From Certhia americana (taxonomy: Eukaryota > Chordata > Aves > Passeriformes > Certhiidae), in assembly GCA_018697195.1 (NCBI GenBank), contig JAGMWU010000137.1, forward strand, positions 36,001 through 100,000: a stretch of 64,000 nt of DNA, written 5' to 3'. The translations under genes and the position numbers were made by a program. Positions 37,703-48,664 of this stretch are shown piece after piece (position 1 is the stretch's first letter; every line of letters starts with the position of its first letter). The notes beneath the pieces were generated by a model that saw only the letters and a program-made list of their open reading frames with translations, was not told the origin of the DNA and made no database searches.

Positions 37703-39581
37703 GCTCAGCAGAGGAGGTCTCTTGTTCTTAAATCAGGGCTTAAGGTCTGGGGGGCTTTGGGTATGCCCAGAATGAATTGCAGGTGAGCTCAGAGAAAGAT
37801 TTAGGATGGTTTCCTTCCTCACCACATTTGACATCATCACTCTGCAGCCTGACTCCCAGGCAAGAAACCAAGCCTGCCCTTCATCCTCACATCCAGGGCT
37901 CCTAAAGCTCAGGACCAAGAGGAAAAGCCAGCCCAGATACCAGAGAGGGTACCTTGCCCAGCTTTGTGAAGGATGTTTTATTAATTTCTGCTGCAGAGAA
38001 GGGGAGAGCTCTTGAACACAAACAAGGAGAACCTGAATTAATGCTGAGCCTAGAATAATATCCAGGAGCTGCAGGATCAGCTCCTTTATCAACCTTTAAC
38101 AAAAAAGAACTGCTTGCTGTTATTCAGCAGTAATGAAAGCAGAGCTATTGTGGCTGCAGATAACACCAGGTATGAGGCATTGCAGCTTTATGAATGCTTG
38201 AGTTTCATGACTCAGAACTGTTAATGGTGCACGAATAACCAACCTGAGAGAAAACCAGCTCTGCCTGGTCCAAGCCATGTCCTGCTGGAGCAGAGGCACA
38301 AGGAGCCAGTGCTGTAAAGCCAGTTTTAGAGAGCCAGGGAAAAGTCCAAGGGCTGCAGCTCCAGGAGAGGTATCCTGATCCAGCTGTGGGTTTAAAGCCC
38401 CAGAACTAAAGGTCAGAGAAGGCCTTGGAAACAGCAGTGTAACCCAGCAGGAAACACCACAATAGGGCTACTTTGACAGGCAGGACAACCTCTAATAAAC
38501 CAAACACTAAGATCCCTGATCCCAGCAGGGTCTGTGAGCCTGGACCCCTCCATCCCCCTTACCTGCCTTCAAACTCCCTGGGATTTGGAACTCCCACTCT
38601 TTCCCACAGCAACAGGAGCACAGGCACAATCTTGGGGCAGCTCAACTCCTCTGCCCCCTAAGGGTTTGTGCTCCTTCAGAGGCTGTGGCTGTGGCATGGG
38701 GCAAGCACAGACACAACCCACAGGCATTTCTAAGCTGACCTGGCCCACCCTGGTTAAGCCAAGCTGAGGGCACATGTCCACATCCCTGCTGGAGGGTTCA
38801 TTTTAGCACTTGGAACATTGTCAGTCCCAGTGGGACTTTGAGTTCCCACTCAAAGCCAGCTCCAGGCAGTGGTACCAGACACAGCCTCCAGGCATGCTCT
38901 GAGCAAGGGATCCAATCCCCCCCCCAAGCTGTTTCTGTTCCCTCACCCACATTTGGAGGAGTTGCTGCTCTTTGCAGCCTCAGAGTTTGGGACTTGCTCC
39001 ATGCATCAGGGCAATCTCAGACCTCTCCAGAGCTCTGGGTCCCATTCAGGCTCTTCCTGATCCAAACCTGCTTTTCCAGGCCCCAAAATTCCCATTATCT
39101 TGGAGGATCCTTTGCAGGATCCATGTAGAGGGAGAAGTTCTGTTCACAGCTCCCAGGTAAAGCAGACAAAATGCAAATTGAAAATCTCAAAGGGTTTTAC
39201 TGAAAAACATGGCCTCTGTGTTAAATTTCTTGGTTTATTCCAAGGGGTTATTCCTGTGTTTTTGGGGATGCCAGAAGGGAAGGGGACTCCCTGGAGGCAT
39301 CAGGGAGCCTAGGGCTATCCAGGGAGCAGCCTGGATGTCCAAGCTCAGGGACTGCCCCATGGAAAGCCCCAGTGCTGCCCAACCTCTCTCTGCACCTTCA
39401 GTTCTCCCCCTCCCCTCCCATTCCAGCATTCCCAGAGCCACCTTCCCCCAGGCATCCTGAGGAACCTTTACCCAGGAAGGATCAGAGGGAAAGGTCCCCC
39501 TGGCAGCCCCACAACCTCTAATACCACCCTCCAGGTACTCACAGCCAATGGAGCCCAGTTCATGTGAAAAAATAGGGTGAT

Positions 39582-39587
39582 TTTATT
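39582..39587 (-). terminator. Poly(A) signal of the unrecognised minus-strand gene
   Basis: AATAAA on the minus strand, 124 bp past the proposed stop codon at 39713-39711. Cleavage is expected near 39565. Confidence 0.55.
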
Positions 39588-39710
39588 ATAAACATCAGAA
39601 AAAGGAAACAAACAATGTGAACACAGCATTTAACTGGACATCTTCCTCAGGGACACGGCTGTCCCAGGGAATCAGGCACTTTGCAGCCCCAGAAGGTCCA
39701 GGTACACAAG

Positions 39711-42184
39711 TCAGGCTTCCTGGTTTTCCTGGAAAACAGATTTGCCCCATAGCACTGCCTGCCCTCACTGACACTGAGGACAAACCAATTCCCCACCTCC
39801 CACGCCCCTGAGCAGCAGCTTCCTGGCAATTAGGAGGGTATCCAGCAGTGCCTTGGAAACAGAGCAGTGAGGGATCCCATGGAAGTTGCTTGTGGTGAAG
39901 AATTCCCACAAACCCTCCCTATTTTCTACTGCAAAATATCTGGGCCAGGGAGTCACAAATGCTTGTAGCAACCTGCTGGCAGCAGCCCTGACTCAGAGGT
40001 GCCACAAGCTCACACCTTGCACTGCTGCCACGTGCTGGTGGCAATGCCCAGGCACTGGGCACACCCAGCACCACCCTATCAACACCTGGGGACTGAGGCT
40101 GTGGCCCTGCACAGGGACTGGAGCCCCTCCAACCTTTTCCCTTGGTAGCAGAGCTCTGTGACAAAAGCTCAGAGCCTGGGGACATCCAAGGGACTTGTGA
40201 CACCTCCCCTGCTCCACACTCAGAGGGTGGCATTGTCCCAAGGGTCCTTACCCCATCCTGGGACAAGCTGGTGTCACAGGCTGTGTCAGCCTCCTGCTCA
40301 CTGCCATCCTCGCTGTTCCCCTTAGCTCCGGGCTTCTGGGCATCACCACTGGCCACATCTGGAACATCTTCCCCACTGCTGACCACAGCTGGATCCTCTG
40401 CTCCCGGCTCTGGGGGCAGCACAGAGCCCTGGGGGTTGTGCCACAGGGGCACAGTCAGAGCAGCACAAAATCCATGAGGGATTCATGGAATTCAGATGAG
40501 AGCAACCCCAGACTCCATCCTCCTGCAGCCAGGGGTGAGGGCAGGCCAGGATTGATGCTGTCCCCAGGAATGGAGCAGGAACACTCACCTGGGCAGCTGA
40601 GGGCTCCAGCACTGTGACCCCACCCTGCTCCTCCAGCTCCAGGTCAGTGTCATTTTGGGACTGGTACTCATCACTGTCCGACTCCATGTCCGAGGGCTGG
40701 GGGGGAAAGAGGCAAAGGAAGGCTCTGAGGAAGGGAAGGACACACCAGTCCTGTCCCAACAGCACTGGGAGCCACAGACATGAGTGACAGAGACTCTGCC
40801 TTGCGGGGACATTGGCCAAAAGGAAACCTTGGGGAGTGGGGCACCCCCAGCTCTCAGACAGTGCTGGATTGATAGTCCAGTGCTCCTGGGACACCCTGTG
40901 CCCTCAAAGAGGGGATAGGGAAGGAAACTTTGCAGGCTTCTCCACAGGGACACTCCCAGAGCCCACAGAGGCCAAACCAGCAGCAACATCTCACCTCATA
41001 CGTGAGGTCTTCAGAGTCATCCTCTGGCAAATCCCTTTCCAGCATCATAAACCAGGACTCCTGCTGTTCCAGAGCCACATCATCCCTCTTCCTCTTGCTG
41101 GCCTTGCTAGCTGGGTTGATCAGAGCCTCCCGGATCTCTGCAGGGATTCACAGGAGGTGCAACCACCACACCCAGAACAAACACAGCGGTTTTCCCAGCG
41201 CCCTGAAGGGATGCCATGCTGTGTTCTTCCCAGCTGCAAAGCCACCAGGTGTTCCAGGAGGCCCCAGCTCTTACCCTTAGACATGTTGCTCTGGCCCCAG
41301 TCCACTGGGAGGTAGCCCAGGAATTTCTGGAGCCTAGTGGGAGTCACGGAGAGCAAAAGGCGCAGGAGCTTCCCTCGACGCTTCCTGGCCAGGAGCCCAG
41401 GCCTGGTGGGGGACTGGGATGGGGGGCACAGTTTGCTTCTGATAGTCCCAACAGGGAACACAAATCCAATCCAGACAGATGCTTTCTGAAGGAGCTTCAG
41501 CTGCAAGGAGAGGTCCATCAGCACATGGAAGAACTTCCAGGTGTTCAAAGTCCTCAGGGAAAGCCTGAAACTCCGCTCTGTCCCAGTGAAGCTGAGATTG
41601 GGACCAACTTCAGCCAAAACCTGCTGCATTGTACTTCACTCCCAAACCCCTCCCCTTCCTTCTGGACGAGAGAGGGAGAGAAATAGGAATGCTGCAGCCA
41701 CCAACAGCTGAAGGGAAGCAAGGCCAGGCCAAGGAGAAAAAGTTGGGATAGGGAGGAAAGCAGAGAACAAGCACATGCAGAGGAAAAAATCATGGAATTG
41801 TTTGGGTTGGAAGGAAACTTAAGGACCACCTATTCCACACCTTATCATGGGCAGGGATACATTCCACTGTCCCAGGTTGTTCCAAGCCCCATCCAACCTG
41901 GCCTTGAACACTTCCAGGGATCTAGAGGCAGCCACAGCTGCTCTGGGCACCCTGTGCCTGGGCCTGCCCACCATCACAGGGAGGATTTTCTTCCTAATAT
42001 CTAATAATATGAAAAGTCTGAAAGAAAAGAAAGTGTCTGGCAGAAACCCCCCAGAAACTGCCAGTGTTGAGGTTTTAGCCATCCCCTTGCCAGCAATACT
42101 CACTGGGTACTTGACCAAGCTGAGCTGAAAGATCTGGCCCACGATCCTGCTAGAGAAGGAATCACTGCTGGTGGGTGGCTGCAT
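39711..42184 (-). CDS. Unrecognised five/six-exon gene: basic N-terminal half, acidic tail, likely nuclear
   Basis: Proposed coding exons: 42184-42104, 41623-41275, 41137-40995, 40696-40589, 40428-40252 and 39728-39711, giving about 291 residues. Donors are GTGAGT, GTAAGA, GTGAGA, GTGAGT and GTAAGG; all junction phases agree (0, 1, 0, 0, 0). The N-terminal half is hydrophobic/basic (SSRIVGQIFQLSLVKYP; WKFFHVLMDLSLQLKLLQK; ARKRRGKLLRLLLSVTPTR). A likely nuclear signal follows (SKASKRKRDD, exon 3). The C-terminal third is disordered and very acidic (PEDDSEDLTYE, MESDSDEYQSQNDTDLELEE). No enzyme motif, zinc site or transmembrane segment is seen. Least certain are the acceptor of exon 2 (weak pyrimidine tract; a stronger acceptor at about 41665 would make exon 1 untranslated and start the protein at 41629) and the tiny last exon (ENQEA then stop). 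A CR1 copy lies in intron 1. I do not recognise the family. Confidence 0.65.
41790..42005 (-). mobile_element. CR1 LINE 3' fragment inside intron 1 of the unrecognised gene
   Basis: CATGGAATTGTTTGGGTTGG, CCACTGTCCCAGGTTGTTCC, CAGCCACAGCTGCTCTGGGC and TTCTTCCTAATATCTAATAA: antisense CR1, so in the same orientation as the host gene. It makes up about half of the intron. Confidence 0.9.
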
Positions 42185-42318
42185 CTAGAGAGAAAGATCA
42201 GAGCTCCCAGTCCAGCATTGAGAGCGCCCCCAGCAGAAGCCACCTCCCAAGCAGTGACAGCACTCAGACCTGCTTTGGGAGCTGCTCCAGAGAACCCAAA
42301 TTAGACACAAACCTGGTT

Positions 42319-42410
42319 TAGAGTCTCTGTGGCACTCAGGGTACTTATAGGTCCTGCCCCATCTGCTCCTCGTTACCCTGATGAGTTGCTGGCTCTGCTG
42401 ATTGGTGGGG
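42319..42410 (-). promoter_or_regulatory. CCAAT/TATA promoter of the unrecognised minus-strand gene
   Basis: On the minus strand ACCAATCAGC (CCAAT at 42405-42401) is followed 50-odd bases later by CTATAAGTAC (TATAAG at 42349-42344). Transcription would start near 42320, leaving a 5' leader of about 135 nt before the ATG at 42184. The leader has one short upstream frame (ATG CTG GAC ... TGA). A TATA/CCAAT core outside a CpG island fits a tissue-restricted gene. Confidence 0.5.
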
Positions 42411-43369
42411 CAGCCCAGGGCCCTCACCTGGGGGTTCTCCTGCTATCAGCCCTGGGGCCTTAACTAAGGGCTCTCAGTTAAGGGGTCATTTTCTCTCACT
42501 TTGAGGTTTCCTCCTGGAGCTTGCCAAGGCTCTGATTTGAGATCTCCCCCCTTGCTCTGTGGGTGTGTAAAGAGCTAAAGGTGATGAGTTGCCAGAACCT
42601 GCCCTGTTGAGCCCCCAGGGCTGGGAGAAACTGGATCCTAGGTGAGGGGAAGCCCCTCTACATCCCCCCTGCTCTGTGCCCGCACAGAGATGGAGCTGTT
42701 TTTCCTGTCAGCATCGTTTTCCCAGCAGGATCCACCCTAAAGTCACCGTTATCACCCCCGAGAGTGAAGGAGCATCCTTAGTTGGGGGATGGCAGGAAAC
42801 CACTCCCTGTTCTGCCCCTGCCCCACTGCACAGCGGGAAAGGCAAAGCTGGGAAAACAGCTTCATTCTCCTCTTCCTCCCACCTGCAGGAGGCACAAAGC
42901 CTCTTCCCCCTGGCATGTGGGCTGCCTGGGGCTGTCCCCCCTCATTCCCAGCCCAGCGCGATGGGAGCACCGGGATGCTGCGGGAAAGGAGCCAGCGCAG
43001 GGCCCTGGCCCCGTCAGGGATGGGAGGAGGGACCGGGGGTGCGGTGGTTGAAGCTGCCACTTGCTCTGGGGAATCGCGGGGGCCGGAGCGTTTCCCGACG
43101 GGAGCTTTGCTAGACAGAGCTGAAGTGTTTGTCTGCCGCTCTCGGCTGCCCCTTCCACCTGGTGCCCACGGCTGGTGACTCATCCCGCTCCTCCGGCTCG
43201 TCCCCTCTCTGCTGCCTCGTGGGTGACAGAGCGGGTGGCCCTACGTGACAGCGGCAGCGCCGTGTCCTCACCTGTCCCCTCCACCCACCTGCCCCGTGCC
43301 CCGGCGGGCGCTGGACCCTGGCAGGGACCTGGCGGTGTCGTCACCGAGCGTCACCAGCCGGGGGTGGCC

Positions 43370-43416
43370 GCGGAGCATAAATCCCCAGCGCTGCCCAGCG
43401 AGCCCTGGGGGCCACC
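43370..43416 (+). promoter_or_regulatory. TATA-like element and leader of the C2CD4-like gene
   Basis: GAGCATAAATCC (TATA-like CATAAAT at 43376-43382) lies 35 bp before the ATG, so the leader would be very short if this element is used. The upstream 400 bp are GC-rich with a CTACGTGACA word (about 43240), a possible CREB/USF-type site. Confidence 0.35.
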
Positions 43417-44220
43417 ATGTCCCTCTGGCGGGGCAAGCTCTGTCCCCCCGCGCTCCAGGGCAGCAGCTCCAGCGACATCTTCTTCCACGTGGTGACCCCT
43501 GACCGCATCCCGCAGTTTATTATCCCGTCCCTGGACATCCACAAGAAGCAGAGATGCTCAGGCAAGGGGGCGGGACAGCTGGAGGGGACGGGACAGCTGG
43601 AGGGGACGGCTTGGAGGAGCGGCTGGGAGCCAGCGGTGCAGGATGAGCACGGCTCTAACTCATCCTCTTTTAACCTATCCTGCTCCAACCCAGACCCCAC
43701 TGCTTGGGCAGCTCTGTCCCTGCCGCATCTCCCCAAGGTCACCACCCCGTACGGCTTTGTCACCCTGGGGCGGAGCCCGCAGGTCACCAGCGAGGAGGCG
43801 TTTTTTCACTCGGGCTCAGGCCACCCTCGGGGTCCCGCTGCCGCGACACGTCCCGGCTGGCAGGAGGAGCCGGCATGCTGCAGACACGCCGGGATTCCTG
43901 CTGCTGAGGGAGACTCCGGGATGGGAGGAAGCCAGAGGGACCACATGCAGCCAAGCCCCCGTGCCAGCCGTCACAAAGATAATAGAAGCAGCCCGACCCC
44001 AGCAGGGCTTCCCTTGCCCAGATGTGCCAGGGACATCCGAGTAGCAGAGGCTCTGAAAAGCCAAGAGGCAGAGAAGAGGGACAGGAGGCTTCTGGGCAGG
44101 GACTGTCTGAGCAGCAGAGCCGGCCTGGAGCTCCCCGGGAAGAACTTGTTCCAGAGGATCCTCAGGAGGCACCTTGTCCACCCGCGGCAGAGCAGGCCTG
44201 GGCATTTCACTCTCCACTGA
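43417..44220 (+). CDS. C2CD4-family-like protein lacking the C2 domain
   Basis: A single-exon frame of 267 residues. The start has a near-perfect Kozak context (GCCACCATG). C2CD4 proteins are inflammation-linked, nuclear or vesicle-associated proteins with a conserved N-terminal block and a C-terminal C2 domain. Here residues 27-37 read VVTPDRIPQFI, matching the family signature (N)VLTPDRIP.F.IPP. Residues 98-108, AALSLPHLPKV, then TPYGFVTLGRSPQ and EEAFFHSG, match the second family block (SLPHLPRV..YGF....SP). After about residue 135 the sequence is Pro/Arg/Ser-rich and ends KNLFQRILRRHLVHPRQ; no C2 beta-strand pattern is present. Family members are usually about 350-420 residues, so this one is short. 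A duplicated 18-bp unit at 43572-43607 encodes GQLEGT twice. No stop or frameshift explains the missing domain, and a poly(A) signal follows 236 bp downstream. It lies head to head with the minus-strand gene. Confidence 0.7.
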   Translation: MSLWRGKLCPPALQGSSSSDIFFHVVTPDRIPQFIIPSLDIHKKQRCSGKGAGQLEGTGQLEGTAWRSGWEPAVQDEHGSNSSSFNLSCSNPDPTAWAALSLPHLPKVTTPYGFVTLGRSPQVTSEEAFFHSGSGHPRGPAAATRPGWQEEPACCRHAGIPAAEGDSGMGGSQRDHMQPSPRASRHKDNRSSPTPAGLPLPRCARDIRVAEALKSQEAEKRDRRLLGRDCLSSRAGLELPGKNLFQRILRRHLVHPRQSRPGHFTLH

Positions 44221-44455
44221 TCCTGCAAAGCAGCTCCGAGGAGCTGAGGTTCCCTAAAAATCTGGGGAAGAGACACTTCTGTCAATGCTTCAGAAAGCTG
44301 AGCAGTCAGGCTCAGCCGAGAGCACCGGGGTTTCACCTTCCCTCAGGGCACCACCTTGAGGGGACATTGTTGGGGCACCAGCAGGGCACAGCTGGGAGGG
44401 ACACAGCAGAGCTGGGGAGCAGAGGGGCTATGGGTGAGTGACTGTTCAGAGCCTG

Positions 44456-44461
44456 AATAAA
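44456..44461 (+). terminator. Poly(A) signal of the C2CD4-like gene
   Basis: AATAAA, 236 bp after the stop codon, with a GT/T-rich stretch (TGTCATCCTCTCCTTTTTC) about 25 bp on. Confidence 0.6.
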
Positions 44462-45124
44462 AGTGCAAACATTTAATCTGAGCTGTCATCCTCTCCTTTT
44501 TCTTTCTAGTGCCAGCACTCAGGTGTCACCAGGGTGTGATGGTGACCCCAGCACCCCCTCCTGTTGTAACCCCAGTTTCAGCAGCTTCAGAGCTGAAAGC
44601 AGGCTCTTGATGGGCTGATGCTGCTGGAATGCAGAGCAGGGGACACTGAGCCCCAGGAGCTGCAGCACGCCAGGAGGGAAGAGTGACCACATTCAATTTC
44701 CAGCTTTGTGGCCATAAGCTGGGGTGTTTGAACACGTTAGGGTCCTTGTCGCAGCCTTGCAGGAGGGACCTCAGCTCCAGGACACTGCAGTCCTGAAACA
44801 GTGACCCCTCACCATTCCAGAGGGTTCAGTTTCCAACCACTCCTAACCAGCTGTGATAAGCAAGTCTCACTTTATTGACTGTTCCCTCATAAATGGCTTT
44901 TCTTTGCTTTTATTGAGCAGCAGAACCTGCAGTGCCAGAAAGAAAGAGTTCATGGTCAGCAGTGTTTGGGGGCTGCTGAAGCAGAGTGTCCTGGGTCAGC
45001 AGTGCTGGGCTCCTGCCAGCTTCCCCTCCAGGACTCTGATTCTCCAGGAGATCCCTGAGAGGTGCGACTGGGAGGGCTGGACCCAGTCCAGGGCTGCTGG
45101 GAGTCGCTGAGGCCCCTGCACAAG

Positions 45125-45185
45125 CGGCAATCAGGATTTGCATGTGGGTCATTAACCAGGCAGCTCATTAACCCGGTTTGCCTCC
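45125..45185. promoter_or_regulatory. Octamer plus TAAC patch, possible enhancer
   Basis: GGATTTGCATGTGGGTCATT contains the POU octamer ATTTGCAT, followed by two CATTAACC words 20 bp apart (GTCATTAACCAGG, CTCATTAACCCGG). It lies about 700 bp downstream of the C2CD4-like gene. Role inferred. Confidence 0.25.
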
Positions 45186-48137
45186 CACCCCTTCCGTGGC
45201 TGGGTCACCTGGGTCTCGGTCAGCGACTTTGTTTTCCCTATCCCTCCAGTCTGGTTCGACTTTCAGCTCTCTGTTGGAACTGCCACTTCCAAGGGAGATT
45301 TTCCTGCAGTGTCTGAGCACCAATGATCAACAGGGACAAGCACGAAGGGCCCTGAAGTCTCTGCTGCCCTCCAGATGGGGCTGCATGGAAGCACCAGTAC
45401 CCAGAGGATCCATCCCAGTGCTGGTGGAGGGGGTGGGAGCTGGTCAGATGTGTCCCCCTGCACAGCTCCTGTCCGGGACTCCAGCACAGCAGGATGTGGC
45501 AGCCAGCACTGCTGGAAGGGGAGCTGGGATCAGGGATGTGACACAAAATCCACTCCCAGGTTATTCTGAGGAGCACTGGCACTATGGAGTGAGTCAGGGA
45601 CCGAGGCTCTGGAAATTTAAATTGATCTCTAGCTCCTGAGGGCATGGTCTCTGCTCGGCACTCGGGGCTGGGAGGGCAGATTGAGTTACCAAGGATTAAT
45701 AAAATGAGCTCTTATCAGTTACTCAGCTGTGAGAGCTGAACATGTGCATGCTCCGAGCTGACAGGTGACTGGGAATTAAGCCACGCTCCTATAAACCTCT
45801 CTCCTCTGTCCTTTGATGCTCAAGCTACTGCAGAGCAGTGGCTCTGTCCGACTGGCTCAGCATTTTCCCGGGAAAACATGGAAACAGCTCCCACGGAGCT
45901 GCCTGCACCTGCTGTATTTACCAGTTAAACCTGGACATGGGGAGCTGTGACTCCTGGGGTTTATTCCTTCCTTGGGGACCTTCCTGAGCTCCCAAGAACT
46001 TTTTAAAATGTCCTTTACCTTGTCTACAAAATAGGAAGAAATCCTACTCTGCTTCCCAGGTGGGTTGCAGGGCTTTGTTCATCCTTGTTCCCAGGACATC
46101 TCCAGTGCCTTTTCAGAAATTACCAAGGGAATCATTATTATGTGTTTCTGCAGCCTGCCATGGTGCAAGATTCATTTCCTCTGGGTGTGCCAGCGTGGGG
46201 ATGATCAGCCTGGAGAGAATCATGGGTTAGTGGATTGTTTAAAATGGTTGCAGTGGGAATTGCTGGCAGTGGGAGTTGTTCTGTGGCAGGAGTGGAGCTG
46301 AATGAGGAGGGAAACAAATTCCCTGCAGCACAGCAAAGGTGCTCTGTGGTGGAATTGTGCCTCTGCCTGCCAGGTTCCAGCTCAAGGCACCTCTCCAGCC
46401 TGTGAAGTGAGAAGGACAATATCTCTGAGATTTACAGGATGCCCTTTCCCTGCAAACCAGGCAGGGAGGACTTTACAACAGGAGGCATCAAGATGTGACA
46501 AGATAAATTGTCATTACCAGCCACTGATCATCCTGCCCGGGCCTGCTGCATTTTCTAAATGTTGTTTTGGTCTGACTCAGAATTTCCTTCCAGCCTCCTG
46601 CAGGTAGAGGAAAGCTCAGGGCTAATTATCCCCTCCTCATCCCACGCTCTGAGCAGCTCCAACCACGCCTGGCTGCAAGGAGGGGGAATCAGAGGAGGAA
46701 CCAATTCCAAGCTCCTGAATTTTGGGAGCCTGGGTCGGGCTCTAAATTCTCTGCAGCTCCCCAGCCACTCTGGCAGAACTGTGCTGAGCCCTGTCCCCAG
46801 CTGTGAGACTGAGACCCCTCTTCCCTCCCTGTGGCCCTTCTGGAATGTTCTGGCACCAGTTTGTTTATTTCAGGAGAACCAGTTAAACTGGGCAGATACC
46901 CAGAGTGTTTCCCAGTGTCTCATTCCTGCACACTGTATCAGGAAAAATCGACAGCTCTTCCCTTTGATGATACCGTGTATCCCTCAGGTTCTCTCCTCCC
47001 TGTTCTCCAGAATTCCCACTAAACCTATGGAAATCAGGATCTATCCCTTCTCTTTTCAGGCCAGCCCAGTGTCCCCCTAACCAGTTTGCTGCAGTCACTG
47101 GTCACACCCACCTCAAAGGGGTGACAATTTCTCGTTGTCAACAACCTCCAGTGCCACCAATGTCACCTGTTGCAGGTGGCTCTCGTCCACATTGGGCATG
47201 AGGAGGTCTCACAGGCACCCAAGCAATAGCAAAGAAATCTCCTGGAGAAATCCCATTTCCCTGTGATTTTTATGCTGGGGAGCACTCGACTTTCCTGGGA
47301 TCGATATGGAGCTGCTGTCTGTGCCAGGAATTTTACAGTCAGTGTCGGTGCCTGGGGCTGAGATAAATCCCTTCACGGGCTCATTAGCTGCACAGCTCCT
47401 CTCCCAGCTAATTGGGGCTGCAAAGGTCAGGCTCTGGCTATGACCCAGTCTGCTGCAGCCTGGAGCCCCAGCCTGGGCAGCAGGGAGCACACAGGGATGG
47501 ACACCAGGATATTGTTCATTCCCATGGACCTGGGGATGCACTTTCCCACATGGTTTCCCAGTCTGCTCTTCCCTGACTCAGTTTATCCTGCCTCCCACCC
47601 CTCTGACCCCCCTGACCCCCCTTCTCTGCCCTCCAGCATCTCCAGCACCACTCCTGGGCTGCAGCTTCAGCAAATGCTCCAAGGCCACCAGCTTCTCTAG
47701 GGGGTTGGATTTCAGCTCCTCAGCTGGCAGACTGTTTGTGCACAGGTAGAAGTGCCTGGATTTATCCTCATTTGTTCCCTGAATGGCTTTGTTTGCTTCT
47801 TTCCATTACTGCAAACACCTGACAGCCGGGCTGTGCTCGCTGCCCACACGTGGCTCCGGGAAAAGCTCAGCATTCCTGCTGGGCAGAGCCCTGGGAGCTT
47901 CTGCCAGGCTCAGGGCAGCAGCTGCTCTCTGCTCAGCCGTGCTCACAGGCACAAAGCATTTTTCCTGGCTCAGCTGCAGGACCTCTGTCCCCAGCTGGGA
48001 GTGCAGCCAGGTCTGTGCTTTTCCCTTCAGATGCTCCAAGAGATCCAACTGTGGCTCTTCGGAGCAGGAAAAATCCTGCCTGTGCTCCCTCCTCGGGGTT
48101 ACTGCAAACCTCACTGTGAGCATCTGTTGCTCTTCAC

Positions 48138-48660
48138 AGAATCCCAGACTGGTTTGGGCTGGAAGGGACTTTAATATCATCTCCTTCCACCCCATGCCAT
48201 GGGCAGGGACACCTCCCACTGTCCCAGGCTGCTCCAAGCCCCAATGTCCAACCTGGCCTTAGACACTTCCAGGGATCCAGGGGCAGCCACAGCTGCTCTG
48301 GGCACCCTGTGCCAGGGCCTGTCCCCCTTCCCAGTGAACAATTCCTGCCCAATATCACATCTAGCCCTGCCCTCTGGCAGTGGGAGGCCATTCCGCCTTT
48401 TCCTGTCACTCCAGGCCCTTGGATATTGTCTCTCTCCATGTTTTTTGTAGGCTCCCATCAGGTTCTGGAAGGCCACAATGAGGTCAGCCCAAAGCTTTTC
48501 TTCTGCAGGCTGAACATTCCCAACTCTCCAAGCCTTTTCTCCCAGCAGAGCTGCTCCATCCCTTGAATTGTCCTGGTGCTTCCTTTGGATTTGCTCCAGC
48601 AGCTCCAGGTGCTCCCTGTGCTGGGCCCCAGGGCTGGGGCAGATCTGCAGGTGGGGTCTC
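48138..48660 (-). mobile_element. CR1 LINE, long 3' part
   Basis: Antisense CR1: CAGAATCCCAGACTGGTTTG, CCCACTGTCCCAGGCTGCTC, CAATTCCTGCCCAATATCAC, then on through the internal region ending near GCAGGTGGGGTCTCC. It joins directly to a second CR1 copy. Confidence 0.85.
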
Positions 48661-48664
48661 CCCA

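Larger units (their letters stand above)
22760..39560. other. Gene-poor stretch with CR1 copies
   Basis: No gene can be supported across this stretch. It contains CR1 copies (annotated separately), two MIR-like fragments, a 12-A run at 25303-25314, a duplicated 25-30-bp motif at about 29405-29465 (GCTGGGAAAGAAGGGACT twice), and AT-rich patches at 24100-24200 and 36425-36500. Open frames of 100-240 codons on both strands lack family features. Confidence 0.6.

Noticed and set aside
39919..40241. Read-through or alternative last exons of the unrecognised gene after 40252
   Set aside because: Acceptors at about 40181 and 39805 give long Ser/Cys/His-rich tails without character; the TTTTCCAG acceptor at 39729 gives a short end and a leader to the poly(A) signal that fits better, though this is not proven.
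41330..41600. Alternative minus-strand frame in exon 2 of the unrecognised gene (contains FPEDFEHLEVLP)
   Set aside because: It looks protein-like but has a stop before the exon's donor and its phase does not match the next exon, whereas the chosen frame does.
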